Notes: generated by a model from the sequence alone, not told the origin. A DNA stretch of 64,000 bases from JAEYFP01 sp964579795 (GCA_964579795.1 CAZOHM010000004.1:44315-108314), one strand, 5' to 3'. Positions 52,926 through 61,743 are shown, numbered from the stretch's first letter. Made by a program: numbers and translations.

Positions 52926-54668
52926 CTATGCTCGTACATCAAATGAGAGTTTCGATACAATTGGTGTTGCAGAAACACTTTCGTTTTTCAAAAAATCCTT
53001 TACAATACTTTGAGGTTCCTTCTCCTCCTTTACAGTCACACTTGTACTCATTTGATATCCTTTTTTTGTCAGTCTTTCATCAAGCAGTTCAATATGCTGT
53101 TCAATAAAATCTAACGTTTTCTCATCCTGTAGATAAAAGTGGGTATTTACCTTACTATTCTGCATTGCCACATAAACATCCATTGTACCAAGCTGCTCCA
53201 TTTCCAGATGAAGTAATGCACTTATGTTTCCGTCTTTATCAGCAAGATTCTTTTTCTTTGTATAAACATACAGCTCTCCATGTGTGTTTTCCTGATTCAT
53301 TCTAAGTGGGAGCTGAACATATGCCATCATCTGGTTTAGCTGATTCATAAAATTCACATTATCACTCATGTTCTGCGCACTTTTCATTACAGCCCCTGTA
53401 TCTTTTCCTGCATTCTGCAAAATATCCATTATTTTTGCAGACTGTTCAACAATACGCTTGTAAAGCTCCTCAACTTTTCCTTCTTCTGCTACTTCTTTAG
53501 GATTTATAACAAATTGTTTAAGTACTGCCTCTTTTAATACTAACTCAAACTCTTTACTACCAAGCATTTCCTCCAGAGCGTTTCTTTGATAGTCATCCAA
53601 TTTTACAGCACCATTCTGCTGTGTTTGTACCAGTGTATTTATAAATGAAAGGAATTCATTAGTATCTGCCGAACCAGTAAAAAGCTTCACTTGATTTTCT
53701 TCACTAACGCCAAGCTGTGTCAGCATATCAGAAAAAAAATGCTGTTGTGAAACACTGTTGAATGGACTTCCTTTCATATCTGCTTCTATGAGAACTTTCA
53801 ATTCAGCATTTGTTATATTTGCCTGCTTTGCAGCATCCGTGTTCAATTCAGTTTCCGCAGGCGCCTGTTGTTCTGTTTTTGAAGCAGATAGTTCTTCTGG
53901 CAAGAGTACTGATTCCGCCAGCTTCCCGCCAAATGAAGATTCCTTACCTATTGACAGCATGGAGAATATCTGCCCAAGCAAACGAAATCCCTGCATATCA
54001 TTTCCATTTTGAATTATCTCAGCCGGAAGCTTCGCAAGACCCTCTGCAAGATTTTCGGCATCATGAATAATCTGGTGCTCAATATTTTTATAGTTGTCAA
54101 ACTGGTTAATTGTCAAATCATCAATCGGCATTCCAAGTTTCATCATCTGAACAAGTGTCGACGGCTTTGCCTGTGGATAATCATTGATTGTTTTAACCAT
54201 TGCCCATAATGCATTTCGATTTACAGGCATTCCCTCATCCATCATTGCCGACACCATCTCAATATTTGTTGCGGTTGCCTGCATATTTGCTCCCTTAAGT
54301 GCATTTAAAATAGACGGATTTTGTGTCAGATTTGCATATAATGGTCTGAGCGAAGTCTGATTATTCGCTGTAGACTTTACTTCAAACGACAGAATCTGCC
54401 CAATTGCAACATTTAACCCACTTTCCAGTCTTGCATTCAGAAGCTGATGATTGTTCAGCATAAGCTGAATATCCTTTCCATCTACATTGACTACCTCACC
54501 TGAAAACACCTGTCCACTGACAAGCTGCCCTTCTTTGCCTTCTGACAACGTTCCTGCTTCAGTACTGTTGACATTCTGCACTGACATCTGCTGTGAAGAG
54601 GTTGTAGACGTTCCCACCTCAGTATTTAGATTTTGATATCCGTTATATTCTGAAAATATGATAGACAT
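52926..54668 (-). CDS. Large FliK-like protein of unknown function (YlqG-like)
   Basis: The last 100 or so residues (ELYVYTKKKNLADKDGNISALLHLEMEQLGTMDVYVAMQ) resemble the C-terminal domain of the flagellar hook-length control protein FliK. The remaining N-terminal part is a long Gln/Asn/Ser/Thr-rich, mostly helical stretch with no clear domain. The start at MSIIFSEYNG is fixed by GGAGGCACAG. The protein has 580 residues, no signal peptide and no membrane segment. It lies between rnhB and the FlhB-like gene, the position of ylqG in Bacillus. Confidence 0.8.
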   Translation of the reverse strand: MSIIFSEYNGYQNLNTEVGTSTTSSQQMSVQNVNSTEAGTLSEGKEGQLVSGQVFSGEVVNVDGKDIQLMLNNHQLLNARLESGLNVAIGQILSFEVKSTANNQTSLRPLYANLTQNPSILNALKGANMQATATNIEMVSAMMDEGMPVNRNALWAMVKTINDYPQAKPSTLVQMMKLGMPIDDLTINQFDNYKNIEHQIIHDAENLAEGLAKLPAEIIQNGNDMQGFRLLGQIFSMLSIGKESSFGGKLAESVLLPEELSASKTEQQAPAETELNTDAAKQANITNAELKVLIEADMKGSPFNSVSQQHFFSDMLTQLGVSEENQVKLFTGSADTNEFLSFINTLVQTQQNGAVKLDDYQRNALEEMLGSKEFELVLKEAVLKQFVINPKEVAEEGKVEELYKRIVEQSAKIMDILQNAGKDTGAVMKSAQNMSDNVNFMNQLNQMMAYVQLPLRMNQENTHGELYVYTKKKNLADKDGNISALLHLEMEQLGTMDVYVAMQNSKVNTHFYLQDEKTLDFIEQHIELLDERLTKKGYQMSTSVTVKEEKEPQSIVKDFLKNESVSATPIVSKLSFDVRA

Positions 54669-54694
54669 CTGTGCCTCCTTACTGATGATACGTA

Positions 54695-55459
54695 TTACTC
54701 CATACAAAAATGAGTGATAAAGGTTTTTCTGTGAATAGGTGTCGGCCCATATTTCTTTAATGCTTCAATATGCGCAGCTGCCCCATAGCCTTTATTACCT
54801 GCCAATCCATATTCTGGATATGTTTTATCATATTCTATCATCAAATGATCTCTTGTCACTTTGGCAACAATTGACGCTGCCGCTATGGAAATGCTTTTGG
54901 CATCTCCCTTGATAATTGGTATCTGTCTAATATTCACAAGCGGAATTGTAACCGCATCGTTTAATAATATATCGGGTTTTACAGATAGATTCTGAATAGC
55001 CTGGCGCATCGCTTCATATGTTGCCTGCAAAATATTAATTTCATCAATCCTATGCGGTGACACATATCCAAGTCCAACTGCAACGGCTTTATCCATAATT
55101 TCTGCATACAGCTCTTCACGTTTTTTTTCTGAAAGCTGCTTTGAGTCATTGATATATAAAATATTACAGTCCTTTGGCAAAATAACTGCGCCTGCCACGA
55201 CCGGTCCTGCAAGGGGTCCACGCCCTACCTCATCAATCCCACAAATAGAATGATACGCAGCATACTCACGCTCATAGATCTTCATTTTTTCTGTTCTTGC
55301 ATATTCCTGCTCAAGCTTCTTTATCGACGTAGATGCCTTTTTCACAAGCTCTACAACACCCATTCGCTCATCCGATTCATATTTTTCTATAAAAGCAGGC
55401 AGCATTTCCTGTCTTGCTGCCTGATACTCTTTTTTTATTTCACTGATACTCTTTTCCAT
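54695..55459 (-). CDS. rnhB: Ribonuclease HII
   Basis: Removes ribonucleotides from DNA and RNA:DNA hybrids. After a 70-residue N-terminal extension, as in Bacillus, the catalytic domain opens with GIDEVGRGPLAGPVVAGAVIL, and the active Asp and Glu residues lie here and in VTRDHLMIEYDKTYPEYG. The final AAHIEALKKYGPTPIHRKTF is also diagnostic. At 254 residues it is full length. GGAAGGAACTATTAT precedes the ATG. Confidence 0.96.
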   Translation of the reverse strand: MEKSISEIKKEYQAARQEMLPAFIEKYESDERMGVVELVKKASTSIKKLEQEYARTEKMKIYEREYAAYHSICGIDEVGRGPLAGPVVAGAVILPKDCNILYINDSKQLSEKKREELYAEIMDKAVAVGLGYVSPHRIDEINILQATYEAMRQAIQNLSVKPDILLNDAVTIPLVNIRQIPIIKGDAKSISIAAASIVAKVTRDHLMIEYDKTYPEYGLAGNKGYGAAAHIEALKKYGPTPIHRKTFITHFCME

Positions 55460-55506
55460 ATAATAGTTCCTTCCATACCATTTTCACTTTAATTTGTATG
55501 ATCATA

Positions 55507-56061
55507 TTACTTTATTGTCCCAAACTTATGAAATGGATATATTCTGAAAGCTGAGCGTCCAACAATCATATTTCTTTTTACATTACCTACCTCAGAATAT
55601 CGACTGTCCATACTTTCATCACGATTATCCCCAAGAACAAAGTATTCATCATCTCCTAAAACCATTTCATGTTCTGCACATCCTGCATAATTAACTTTTT
55701 CAAGTTCTAAAGGCTCTTTTAGCGGTGCCTTGTCAATATATATCACTCCACCCCTGATTTGAACAGTTTCACCCGGTAAACCTATAACTCGTTTGATTAA
55801 ATCATCTTTTACACCCTGACATCGAAAACATATGATTTCAAATCTTTTGGGTTCTCTAAAGTGATAGGATAGTTTTTCTGTAATCAGATTGTCACCCTCG
55901 CTTAAAGTCTCCTGCATGGAAATATTATGAACCACCGTCCTCTGTGCTACATACCGCACAGTACCATACGTCAAAATAAGTACAACAAGAACAAAAATAC
56001 CCGTGTCAATAATCTTCTTAAGAAAGGAACGCAATCTTGTGTTTGTTCTTTTTGTCTGCAT
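55507..56061 (-). CDS. lepB: Signal peptidase I (second copy)
   Basis: A membrane serine protease that cuts signal peptides from exported proteins. One N-terminal hydrophobic helix (about residues 14-33) precedes the Ser motif NISMQETLSEGDNLI and the Lys-containing DLIKRVIGLPGETVQI; the GDNRDESMDSR box closes the site. At 184 residues it is a short Gram-positive type. It lies 2 bases past rbgA with a weak ribosome site, and a related copy flanks rbgA on the other side. Confidence 0.94.
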   Translation of the reverse strand: MQTKRTNTRLRSFLKKIIDTGIFVLVVLILTYGTVRYVAQRTVVHNISMQETLSEGDNLITEKLSYHFREPKRFEIICFRCQGVKDDLIKRVIGLPGETVQIRGGVIYIDKAPLKEPLELEKVNYAGCAEHEMVLGDDEYFVLGDNRDESMDSRYSEVGNVKRNMIVGRSAFRIYPFHKFGTIK

Positions 56062-56063
56062 TT

Positions 56064-56924
56064 CTATGCCTGCCCACCTTCTGACTTTGGAAGTTCTAAC
56101 GTAACTCTGCCGAGTTTTCCGTTTCTAAACTCCTCTAATAAAATTGCTGATGCTTTCACTGTATCCTTCTGGTCTCCCTTTAGCAGGCAGTGGCGTTTTT
56201 CTGCAATCTTATACAGTACTTCATGAGCCGTTCCTGACTCATCTAATTGATATCGCTGCTTAAGCATTCCAGGTTTTAATTTACGCAAAAAATCAATAAG
56301 CTCTGCTGCTAAATCCTGTACATCAAGGATTTCATCATTCATAGAGCCGATAAATGCAAGTTTACGCCCTACCTTCTGATTTTCAAATTTAGGCCAAAGG
56401 ATTCCCGGTGTATCCAGTAACTCTACATTTTTGTTCAGCCTGATCCATTGTTTTCCTTTTGTCACACCCGGTTTGTTTCCTGTCTTTGTACATGATTTTC
56501 CGGCAAGCGCATTAATAAATGTTGATTTCCCGACATTTGGTATTCCAACAACCATTGCCCTGACCGGCCGATTCAGTATTCCGCGTTTTCTGTCACGCTC
56601 TATTTTTTCTCTGCACGCCTCTTGTATAGCTGCTTGAATATTCTTTACGCCACTGCCTGTTTTAGAATTTATTTTAACTGCTGTCATTCCCTTTTCATTA
56701 AAATAATTTATCCACTGTTCATTGCATGCATCATCTGCAAGATCTGCCTTATTAAGTAAAATCATGCGTGCCTTTTTTGCCCCAAGTTCATCGATATCCG
56801 GATTACGGCTGCTTGCAGGCACTCTGGCATCAACAAGCTCTATCAGTAAATCTATTAATTTAATATTTTCCTGCATCATTCGCTTTGCTTTTGTCATATG
56901 ACCAGGATACCATTGATAAATCAT
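56064..56924 (-). CDS. rbgA: Ribosome biogenesis GTPase RbgA (YlqF)
   Basis: A circularly permuted GTPase needed for late assembly of the 50S subunit. The motifs run in permuted order: G4 NKADLAD (about residue 58), then G1 GIPNVGKSTFINAL (near 127) and G3 DTPGIL (near 175). The C-terminal half has the RbgA-specific RNA-binding domain. At 286 residues it is full length. The gap to the preceding lepB copy is 2 bases, and GGAAGGG in that gene serves as ribosome site. Confidence 0.95.
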   Translation of the reverse strand: MIYQWYPGHMTKAKRMMQENIKLIDLLIELVDARVPASSRNPDIDELGAKKARMILLNKADLADDACNEQWINYFNEKGMTAVKINSKTGSGVKNIQAAIQEACREKIERDRKRGILNRPVRAMVVGIPNVGKSTFINALAGKSCTKTGNKPGVTKGKQWIRLNKNVELLDTPGILWPKFENQKVGRKLAFIGSMNDEILDVQDLAAELIDFLRKLKPGMLKQRYQLDESGTAHEVLYKIAEKRHCLLKGDQKDTVKASAILLEEFRNGKLGRVTLELPKSEGGQA

Positions 56925-56926
56925 CT

Positions 56927-57526
56927 CTATTCAACCCTTCCCATCTTTTCTTCACTGATTCCCATATGGAACCATGCTTTTCCTTCAATCATGCTACGAC
57001 CCACATTTCCAATATTTGCACTCCTACTGTCCTCGCTGTTATCTCTGTTATCACCAAGTACAAAATACTCATCTGCACTAAGCTCAATCGCATTTTCCGC
57101 TATTCCGGCTTCTTTTGTATCATCCGTTATGTCATCTTTGTACACTTCTCCGTCTATCCAGACCTGTCCCTGTTTAATTTGTACTGTCTCACCTGGAAGT
57201 CCAATAACCCTTTTTACATAGTAGTGTGAATTCTGATTTCCATTTGGATGGAATACAATCACATCTCCTCGTTTTGGAGAAGAGAACTGATACAACACAC
57301 GATTTATTAATATCTCCTGTCCGTTATATAAACCAGGTTCCATTGATGCTCCTACAACGCTTGTCTTGATTCCCACAGAATAAACAAGCATAAAAGCAAG
57401 AAAGATTGCTGCTGCAGCTCCAAACACCCAGCTCAATATTTCATAAATCAAACTAATATTTATTCTTTTTTCTTTTGGATGAAAATTCAATCGTCCTCCA
57501 AAATAATCATGAGATTTTCTTCGCAT
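56927..57526 (-). CDS. lepB: Signal peptidase I (first copy)
   Basis: Cuts signal peptides of exported proteins. The N-terminal segment after SHDYFGGRL is followed by a hydrophobic helix at about residues 28-50, then the Ser motif VVGASMEPGLYNGQEI and Lys motif YYVKRVIGLPGETVQI. The FVLGDNRDNSEDSRS box is intact. The start at 57526 is chosen for AAAGG 6 bases upstream; length 199 residues. It shares most of its core with the copy at 55507, consistent with a duplication. Confidence 0.94.
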   Translation of the reverse strand: MRRKSHDYFGGRLNFHPKEKRINISLIYEILSWVFGAAAAIFLAFMLVYSVGIKTSVVGASMEPGLYNGQEILINRVLYQFSSPKRGDVIVFHPNGNQNSHYYVKRVIGLPGETVQIKQGQVWIDGEVYKDDITDDTKEAGIAENAIELSADEYFVLGDNRDNSEDSRSANIGNVGRSMIEGKAWFHMGISEEKMGRVE

Positions 57527-57591
57527 TGTCAACCTTTCCAACTTTGATATTCTTTTCTCATTTTTGCATTACTTAATTTAGTATAGTATAA

Positions 57592-57625
57592 AAAAGAGAC
57601 AAATACAAATGTATTTGTCTCTTTT
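57592..57625. terminator. Terminator after rplS
   Basis: A perfect 15-bp stem (57592-57606 with 57611-57625), 4-base loop and TTTTTT on the minus strand. It lies 10 bases past the rplS stop. Confidence 0.85.
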
Positions 57626-57635
57626 AATTGCAAAA

Positions 57636-57983
57636 TTACTTAACTAATTCTTTTACCTTTGCACGTTTTCCAACACGACTTCTTAAGTAGAACAGCTTTG
57701 CTCTTCTTACTTTACCTTTTCTGATTACTTCTACCTTTTCAACATTAGGAGAATGTAATGGCCAGGTCTTTTCAACACCTACTCCATTAGAGTTCTTTCT
57801 TACTGTAAATGTCTCTCTACTGCTTCCGCCCTGTCTCTTCAAAACAGTACCTTCGAAAATCTGAACTCTCTCACGATTTCCTTCTTTAATCTTTGCATAT
57901 ACCTTTACGGTATCGCCTACTGAAAACTCCGGAGCCTGCTCCTTAATCTGTTCAGCTTCAATTTCTCTGATAATATCGTTCAT
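57636..57983 (-). CDS. rplS: 50S ribosomal protein L19
   Basis: A basic protein at the subunit interface of the 50S particle. The core FSVGDTVKVYAKIKEGNRERVQ, the FEGTVLKRQG loop and the ending RSRVGKRAKVKE are family-diagnostic. At 115 residues it is normal. The start at 57983 follows AAGGAGG at the correct spacing; an upstream in-frame extension lies in its leader. It has its own promoter and a structured leader and ends at a strong terminator. Confidence 0.97.
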   Translation of the reverse strand: MNDIIREIEAEQIKEQAPEFSVGDTVKVYAKIKEGNRERVQIFEGTVLKRQGGSSRETFTVRKNSNGVGVEKTWPLHSPNVEKVEVIRKGKVRRAKLFYLRSRVGKRAKVKELVK

Positions 57984-58003
57984 GTGTGACCTCCTTGTTA
58001 TTC

Positions 58004-58045
58004 GGACGTTCTTAATCCCACTATGGTGAACAGAGGACCGTCTCC
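58004..58045 (-). promoter_or_regulatory. Structured 5' leader of rplS, possible L19 autoregulatory element
   Basis: On the minus strand a GGAGACG segment can pair with CGTCC about 35 bases later, around an inner small hairpin (CACCATAGTG). An L19 leader RNA family is described in Firmicutes upstream of rplS; I cannot align this one to it, so the identity is a proposal based on position and pairing. Confidence 0.45.
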
Positions 58046-58064
58046 TTTTCTCACAACGTAACAT

Positions 58065-58093
58065 AGTTTACCATATTCATATTTAAAATGCAA
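58065..58093 (-). promoter_or_regulatory. Candidate promoter for rplS
   Basis: Minus-strand TTGCAT (58088-58093), a 17-base spacer and TAAACT (58065-58070), 12 bases after the trmD stop. The bases before the -35 (AAAATACTTG) are shared with the promoters of yajC and ylxM-ffh. Confidence 0.45.
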
Positions 58094-58099
58094 GTATTT

Positions 58100-58870
58100 T
58101 CATTCCTGAGTTTTATGATATTTTTTCATCAAATCAGGTCTGCGCTCTATCGTTCGTTGAATGGATTGTTCTTTTCTCCATTTTTCTATATTAGCATGAT
58201 GACCCGAAAGTAATATCGACGGAACTTCTTTTTCATGCCATACTTCCGGACGAGAATATTGTGGATACTCTAACAGATTATCCTGAAAAGATTCAAATTC
58301 TGCAGAAACTTCATTATTCAGTACTCCGGGAACAAGTCTTGAAATCGCGTCAATCATAATCATAGCCGGCAATTCTCCACCAGTTAATACATAATCTCCA
58401 ATTGATACATAATCTGTCACAATTTCCTCAAGAACACGTTCATCAATTCCTTCGTAATGTCCGCAAAGTAAAATCAAATCCTCCTCTTTAGACAATTCCT
58501 CTGCCATTGATTGCTGAAAGACTCTTCCCTGCGGAGTCAGATAAACAACTCTGACGTGGCGTTTGCTCTCTGTTTGACTATCATACAGCTGTTCAGTCGC
58601 ATCGATATCAATAATCTGTCCTTTTCTGTCAGCAGATATTTGCTCTTTCACTGCCTGATAAGCAAGAAAAACTGGTTCAGCCTGCATCAGCATACCAGCA
58701 CCGCCACCATATGGGTAATCATCAACCTTATGATGTTTATTATATGCATAATCACGAATATCAACTGCGTCAACAGAAAGCAGGCCATTTTCAATCGCTC
58801 TTCCTGTAATACTTGTTTGTATTCCATTAAGAATCATTTCTGGAAATAGCGTCAATACATGAAAATTCAT
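58100..58870 (-). CDS. trmD: tRNA (guanine37-N1)-methyltransferase
   Basis: A SPOUT methyltransferase that makes m1G37 in tRNAs reading CNN codons, which prevents frameshifting. The N-terminal FHVLTLFPEMIL, the HHKVDDYPYGGGAGM segment and the knot motif YVSIGDYVLTGGELPAMIMID are all present, as is the trailing YSRPEVWHEKEVPSILLSG. At 256 residues it is full length. Its ATG lies right after the rimM stop, and GGAGGG in the rimM end serves it. Confidence 0.97.
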   Translation of the reverse strand: MNFHVLTLFPEMILNGIQTSITGRAIENGLLSVDAVDIRDYAYNKHHKVDDYPYGGGAGMLMQAEPVFLAYQAVKEQISADRKGQIIDIDATEQLYDSQTESKRHVRVVYLTPQGRVFQQSMAEELSKEEDLILLCGHYEGIDERVLEEIVTDYVSIGDYVLTGGELPAMIMIDAISRLVPGVLNNEVSAEFESFQDNLLEYPQYSRPEVWHEKEVPSILLSGHHANIEKWRKEQSIQRTIERRPDLMKKYHKTQE

Positions 58871-59377
58871 TTATAGAAGTCCCTCCAGCAAGTGTATCTG
58901 CATTTGCATATTTATGATATCAACATTCAGCACACATTGCTTAATGGCAGGAAGAAGCAGCTCTCTTCCATCCTCAAGATCTATTACATACACATCATTG
59001 GCTCCTGTTTCCATTACGTCGCGCAGTGTCCCATGAAGCTTTCCTGTATCATCAGATACATGAATTCCTATTAAATCTGCAACATAATACTCGTCTTTTT
59101 TCAATTTGACGGCATTTTCACGAGTAACATACAGACCCTTTCCCTTATACTTTTCAATATCATTTATGTTGTCTATTTTTGCAAATTTTAATATTACAAA
59201 CTGTTTAAAAAATTTAACCTGTTCTATTTTCAAAGAGATTTGTTCCTTTCCCGTATCAAGCAAAACCTCTTTTAATTTTCTAAATCTTCCTGCATCATCA
59301 GTCGTCGGAAATACTTTCACTTCTCCATGTACACCATGTGTAGACGAAATAATCCCTACCTGTAATAATGACTCCAT
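58871..59377 (-). CDS. rimM: 16S rRNA processing protein RimM
   Basis: A 30S assembly factor that works on the 3' domain of 16S rRNA and binds S19. It has the N-terminal barrel (GIISSTHGVHGEVKVFPTTDD) and the PRC-barrel domain with YYVADLIGIHVSD and a DDEY-type core. The start at MESLLQVGII follows AAAGGAAAACACG; length 168 residues. It is directly coupled to trmD. A hairpin separates it from khpA. Confidence 0.95.
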   Translation of the reverse strand: MESLLQVGIISSTHGVHGEVKVFPTTDDAGRFRKLKEVLLDTGKEQISLKIEQVKFFKQFVILKFAKIDNINDIEKYKGKGLYVTRENAVKLKKDEYYVADLIGIHVSDDTGKLHGTLRDVMETGANDVYVIDLEDGRELLLPAIKQCVLNVDIINMQMQIHLLEGLL

Positions 59378-59396
59378 CGTGTTTTCCTTTCTTATC

Positions 59397-59444
59397 AAAA
59401 TGGCACTACAAATCAGCTGTATTGCCGGTCTGTAATGCCATTTT
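59397..59444 (-). other. Hairpin between khpA and rimM
   Basis: A 14-bp stem with one G-U pair (AAAATGGCATTACA with TGTAGTGCCATTTT on the minus strand) and a 20-base loop. It ends in a short T run about 5 bases before the rimM ribosome site, so it could attenuate transcription or mark an mRNA processing site. Confidence 0.5.
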
Positions 59445-59463
59445 ACACACTGCCAGAAATTAA

Positions 59464-59709
59464 TTACTGGACAATATCGACTACTACTTTCTTGCTTTCC
59501 TTTGCGGATGCTGCCTTGACAACTGAGCGGATTGCCTTTGCGATTCGTCCCTGTTTACCAATAACCTTACCCATATCAGACTGCGCAACGCGAAGCTCTA
59601 ATACTATGGTTCTGTCATCTTCTTTGTCAGTAACAACCACTTCATTCGGATTTTCTACAAGAGATTTTGCAATTACCTCTACCAACTCTTTCATATTAGT
59701 ACTTCCCAT
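59464..59709 (-). CDS. khpA: KH-domain RNA-binding protein KhpA
   Basis: A small RNA-binding protein that partners with KhpB in many Firmicutes and affects cell size and RNA stability. The GxxG loop is seen in MGKVIGKQGRIAKAIRSVVKAA, and 81 residues is normal. The ATG at 59709 follows GGAGGTGCTAAA; an ATG five codons in is an alternative start. It lies between rpsP and rimM, its standard position. Confidence 0.94.
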   Translation of the reverse strand: MGSTNMKELVEVIAKSLVENPNEVVVTDKEDDRTIVLELRVAQSDMGKVIGKQGRIAKAIRSVVKAASAKESKKVVVDIVQ

Positions 59710-59730
59710 TTTAGCACCTCCAAAGCAGTC

Positions 59731-59976
59731 CTATTTTTCGATTCCAGCTAGTTTGAAAATCTTGCTAACTACTTCTGTAGGCTGTGCTCCATTTGCTAAC
59801 CACTTCTTAGCCAGCTCTTCATTTACCTTGAATGTACTTGGGTCATTGTTAGGATCGTATGTTCCGATTTCCTCGATACACTTTCCGTCACGAGGAGATC
59901 TCGCATCAGCAACAACGATTCTATAAAAAGGAGCCTTCTTCTGTCCCATTCTTCTTAATCTGATTTTTACTGCCAT
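59731..59976 (-). CDS. rpsP: 30S ribosomal protein S16
   Basis: A small basic protein needed for early 30S assembly. The start is at MAVKIRLRRMGQKKAPFYRI, after GGAGGTGAAAGAG, and the VADARSPRDGKCIEEIGTYDP and WLANGAQPTE stretches are diagnostic. At 81 residues it is normal. It lies 38 bases past ffh in the conserved SRP/ribosome block. Confidence 0.97.
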   Translation of the reverse strand: MAVKIRLRRMGQKKAPFYRIVVADARSPRDGKCIEEIGTYDPNNDPSTFKVNEELAKKWLANGAQPTEVVSKIFKLAGIEK

Positions 59977-60014
59977 CTCTTTCACCTCCATAATTGTATT
60001 ATAAATTTCTATGT

Positions 60015-61367
60015 TCAAAAAGGCATTTTAAACTTGCCTTTTTTACCACCCATTCCACCCATCATACCGGGTAACTGTTTCATCATTTTCTTAGATTGTT
60101 CAAACTGTTTTACAAATCGATTCACATCCGCAATATCTACGCCTGCACCTTTTGCAATTCTATGCTTTCTGCTCGGATTCAATAAATCGGGATTCTGACG
60201 TTCTTTCGGTGTCATGGATAAGACAATTGCTTCGTTACGTGCAAGTTTTTTATCATCTACCATTGATTCAATATCAGACGTTTTTGCTCCCATACCAAGT
60301 CCCGGCATCATATTTAAAATACTGGACAAACCACCCATTTTTTTCATCTGGTTCATGCTTTCCAGATAATCCTCAAAATCATACTTGCCCTTTTTGAGTT
60401 TCTGTGTCATTTGTTTTTCTTTGTCTTCATCAATATCAATCTGCGCTTTTTCAATCAACGTCAGAATGTCGCCCATACCAAGTATACGACTTGCCATTCT
60501 GTCCGGATAAAACTGCTCTAAATCGGACAGCTTTTCGCCCATACCAACATACAAAATCGGTTTTCCTGTTACAGCTTTAACGGAAAGAGCCGCGCCACCT
60601 CTGGCATCGCCATCCATCTTTGACAGAACGATTCCATCAAGTTCAATCTGTTCATCAAAGCTCTTTGCCACATTAACTGCTTCCTGTCCTGTCATTGCAT
60701 CAACAACAAGCAATGTCTGGTGAACAGATACTTTGGATTTGATTTCCTTAAGCTCTGTCATCATTTCTTCATCTATTTGCAAACGTCCTGCGGTATCGAG
60801 AATTACAACCTGATGACCATTCTTTGTGGCATGTTCTATTGCTGCCTTTGCTATATCTACAGGCATTTGCCTGTCTCCCATAGAAAAAACATCTACACCT
60901 TGTTTATCCCCATTTATCTGTAACTGTTTGATTGCTGCTGGTCGATACACATCGCAGGCAACAAGTAAACACTTTTTCCCTTTTTGTTTCAGTTTTCCAG
61001 CAATTTTTGCCGTTGTCGTCGTCTTACCGGCGCCTTGAAGACCGCACATCATAATGACTGTCATTGCTTTTCCGGGCTGAAGACTGATTTCTGTCGTCTC
61101 GCTTCCCATCAGGGAAACCATCTCTTCATTTACAATTTTAATAACCATCTGTCCAGGATTTAATCCATTCATAACATCCTGGCCAACAGCTCGCTCTTCT
61201 ACAGCTTTAATAAATTGTTTAACAACTTTAAAATTAACATCTGCTTCCAGCAGCGCCATCTTTACTTCTTTTAGAGCCGCCTTAACATCTGCCTCTGTTA
61301 ATCTTCCTTTGCTTCTTAAGCTCTTAAAAACATTTTGTAGTTTTTCTGTTAAACTTTCAAATGCCAT
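60015..61367 (-). CDS. ffh: Signal recognition particle protein Ffh
   Basis: The SRP54-type GTPase that binds SRP RNA and signal sequences and targets ribosomes to the membrane. N domain, then G1 GLQGAGKTTTTAKIAG near residue 110, DTAGRLQIDEEMM, and the TKMDGDARGGAALS-like LSKMDGDARGGAALSV segment. The Met-rich M domain ends in MMKQLPGMMGGMGG. At 450 residues it is full length. AAAGGAGTTTATATAG precedes the ATG. No SRP RNA gene is visible nearby. Confidence 0.97.
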   Translation of the reverse strand: MAFESLTEKLQNVFKSLRSKGRLTEADVKAALKEVKMALLEADVNFKVVKQFIKAVEERAVGQDVMNGLNPGQMVIKIVNEEMVSLMGSETTEISLQPGKAMTVIMMCGLQGAGKTTTTAKIAGKLKQKGKKCLLVACDVYRPAAIKQLQINGDKQGVDVFSMGDRQMPVDIAKAAIEHATKNGHQVVILDTAGRLQIDEEMMTELKEIKSKVSVHQTLLVVDAMTGQEAVNVAKSFDEQIELDGIVLSKMDGDARGGAALSVKAVTGKPILYVGMGEKLSDLEQFYPDRMASRILGMGDILTLIEKAQIDIDEDKEKQMTQKLKKGKYDFEDYLESMNQMKKMGGLSSILNMMPGLGMGAKTSDIESMVDDKKLARNEAIVLSMTPKERQNPDLLNPSRKHRIAKGAGVDIADVNRFVKQFEQSKKMMKQLPGMMGGMGGKKGKFKMPF

Positions 61368-61410
61368 CTATATAAACTCCTTTGTTCTTTCTGTTTACCA
61401 CTAATTATTC

Positions 61411-61743
61411 TCACAGCACCTGTAATATCTGCTGTGCTAATATTTGAATACGGTTAACTGCATCAGTATCTTTCTGCTCTGACAACTTGATAATTTCTGC
61501 CGTCAGCCGCTTAGCCTGATCGAATTTTTCCAGCAAATGCAACTTTTCTTCATATCCAAGCAAGATTTTGTCGCAGCGTTTCAGCAAGTCATGAACTCCC
61601 TGTCTTGTTATACTGTATTCCTCCGCAAGCTCTGATAACGATAAATCTCCGTATACTGCGTCTTCATATATACTCCGCTGATGCTCTGTCAAAAGTTCTC
61701 CATAAAAATCATACAGTAAATTCTGTTCAACTATTCTTTCCAT
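61411..61743 (-). CDS. ylxM: YlxM family helix-turn-helix protein
   Basis: A small putative DNA-binding protein that usually heads the ffh operon and may regulate or assist SRP. The sigma-70 region-4-like HTH is visible in LSLSELAEEYSITRQGVHDLLKRCDKIL at residues 32-60. The conserved LYDFYGELLTEHQRSIYEDAVYGDLS opens it. At 110 residues it is normal. The ribosome site is weak. It lies 43 bases before ffh, downstream of a strong promoter. Confidence 0.94.
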   Translation of the reverse strand: MERIVEQNLLYDFYGELLTEHQRSIYEDAVYGDLSLSELAEEYSITRQGVHDLLKRCDKILLGYEEKLHLLEKFDQAKRLTAEIIKLSEQKDTDAVNRIQILAQQILQVL

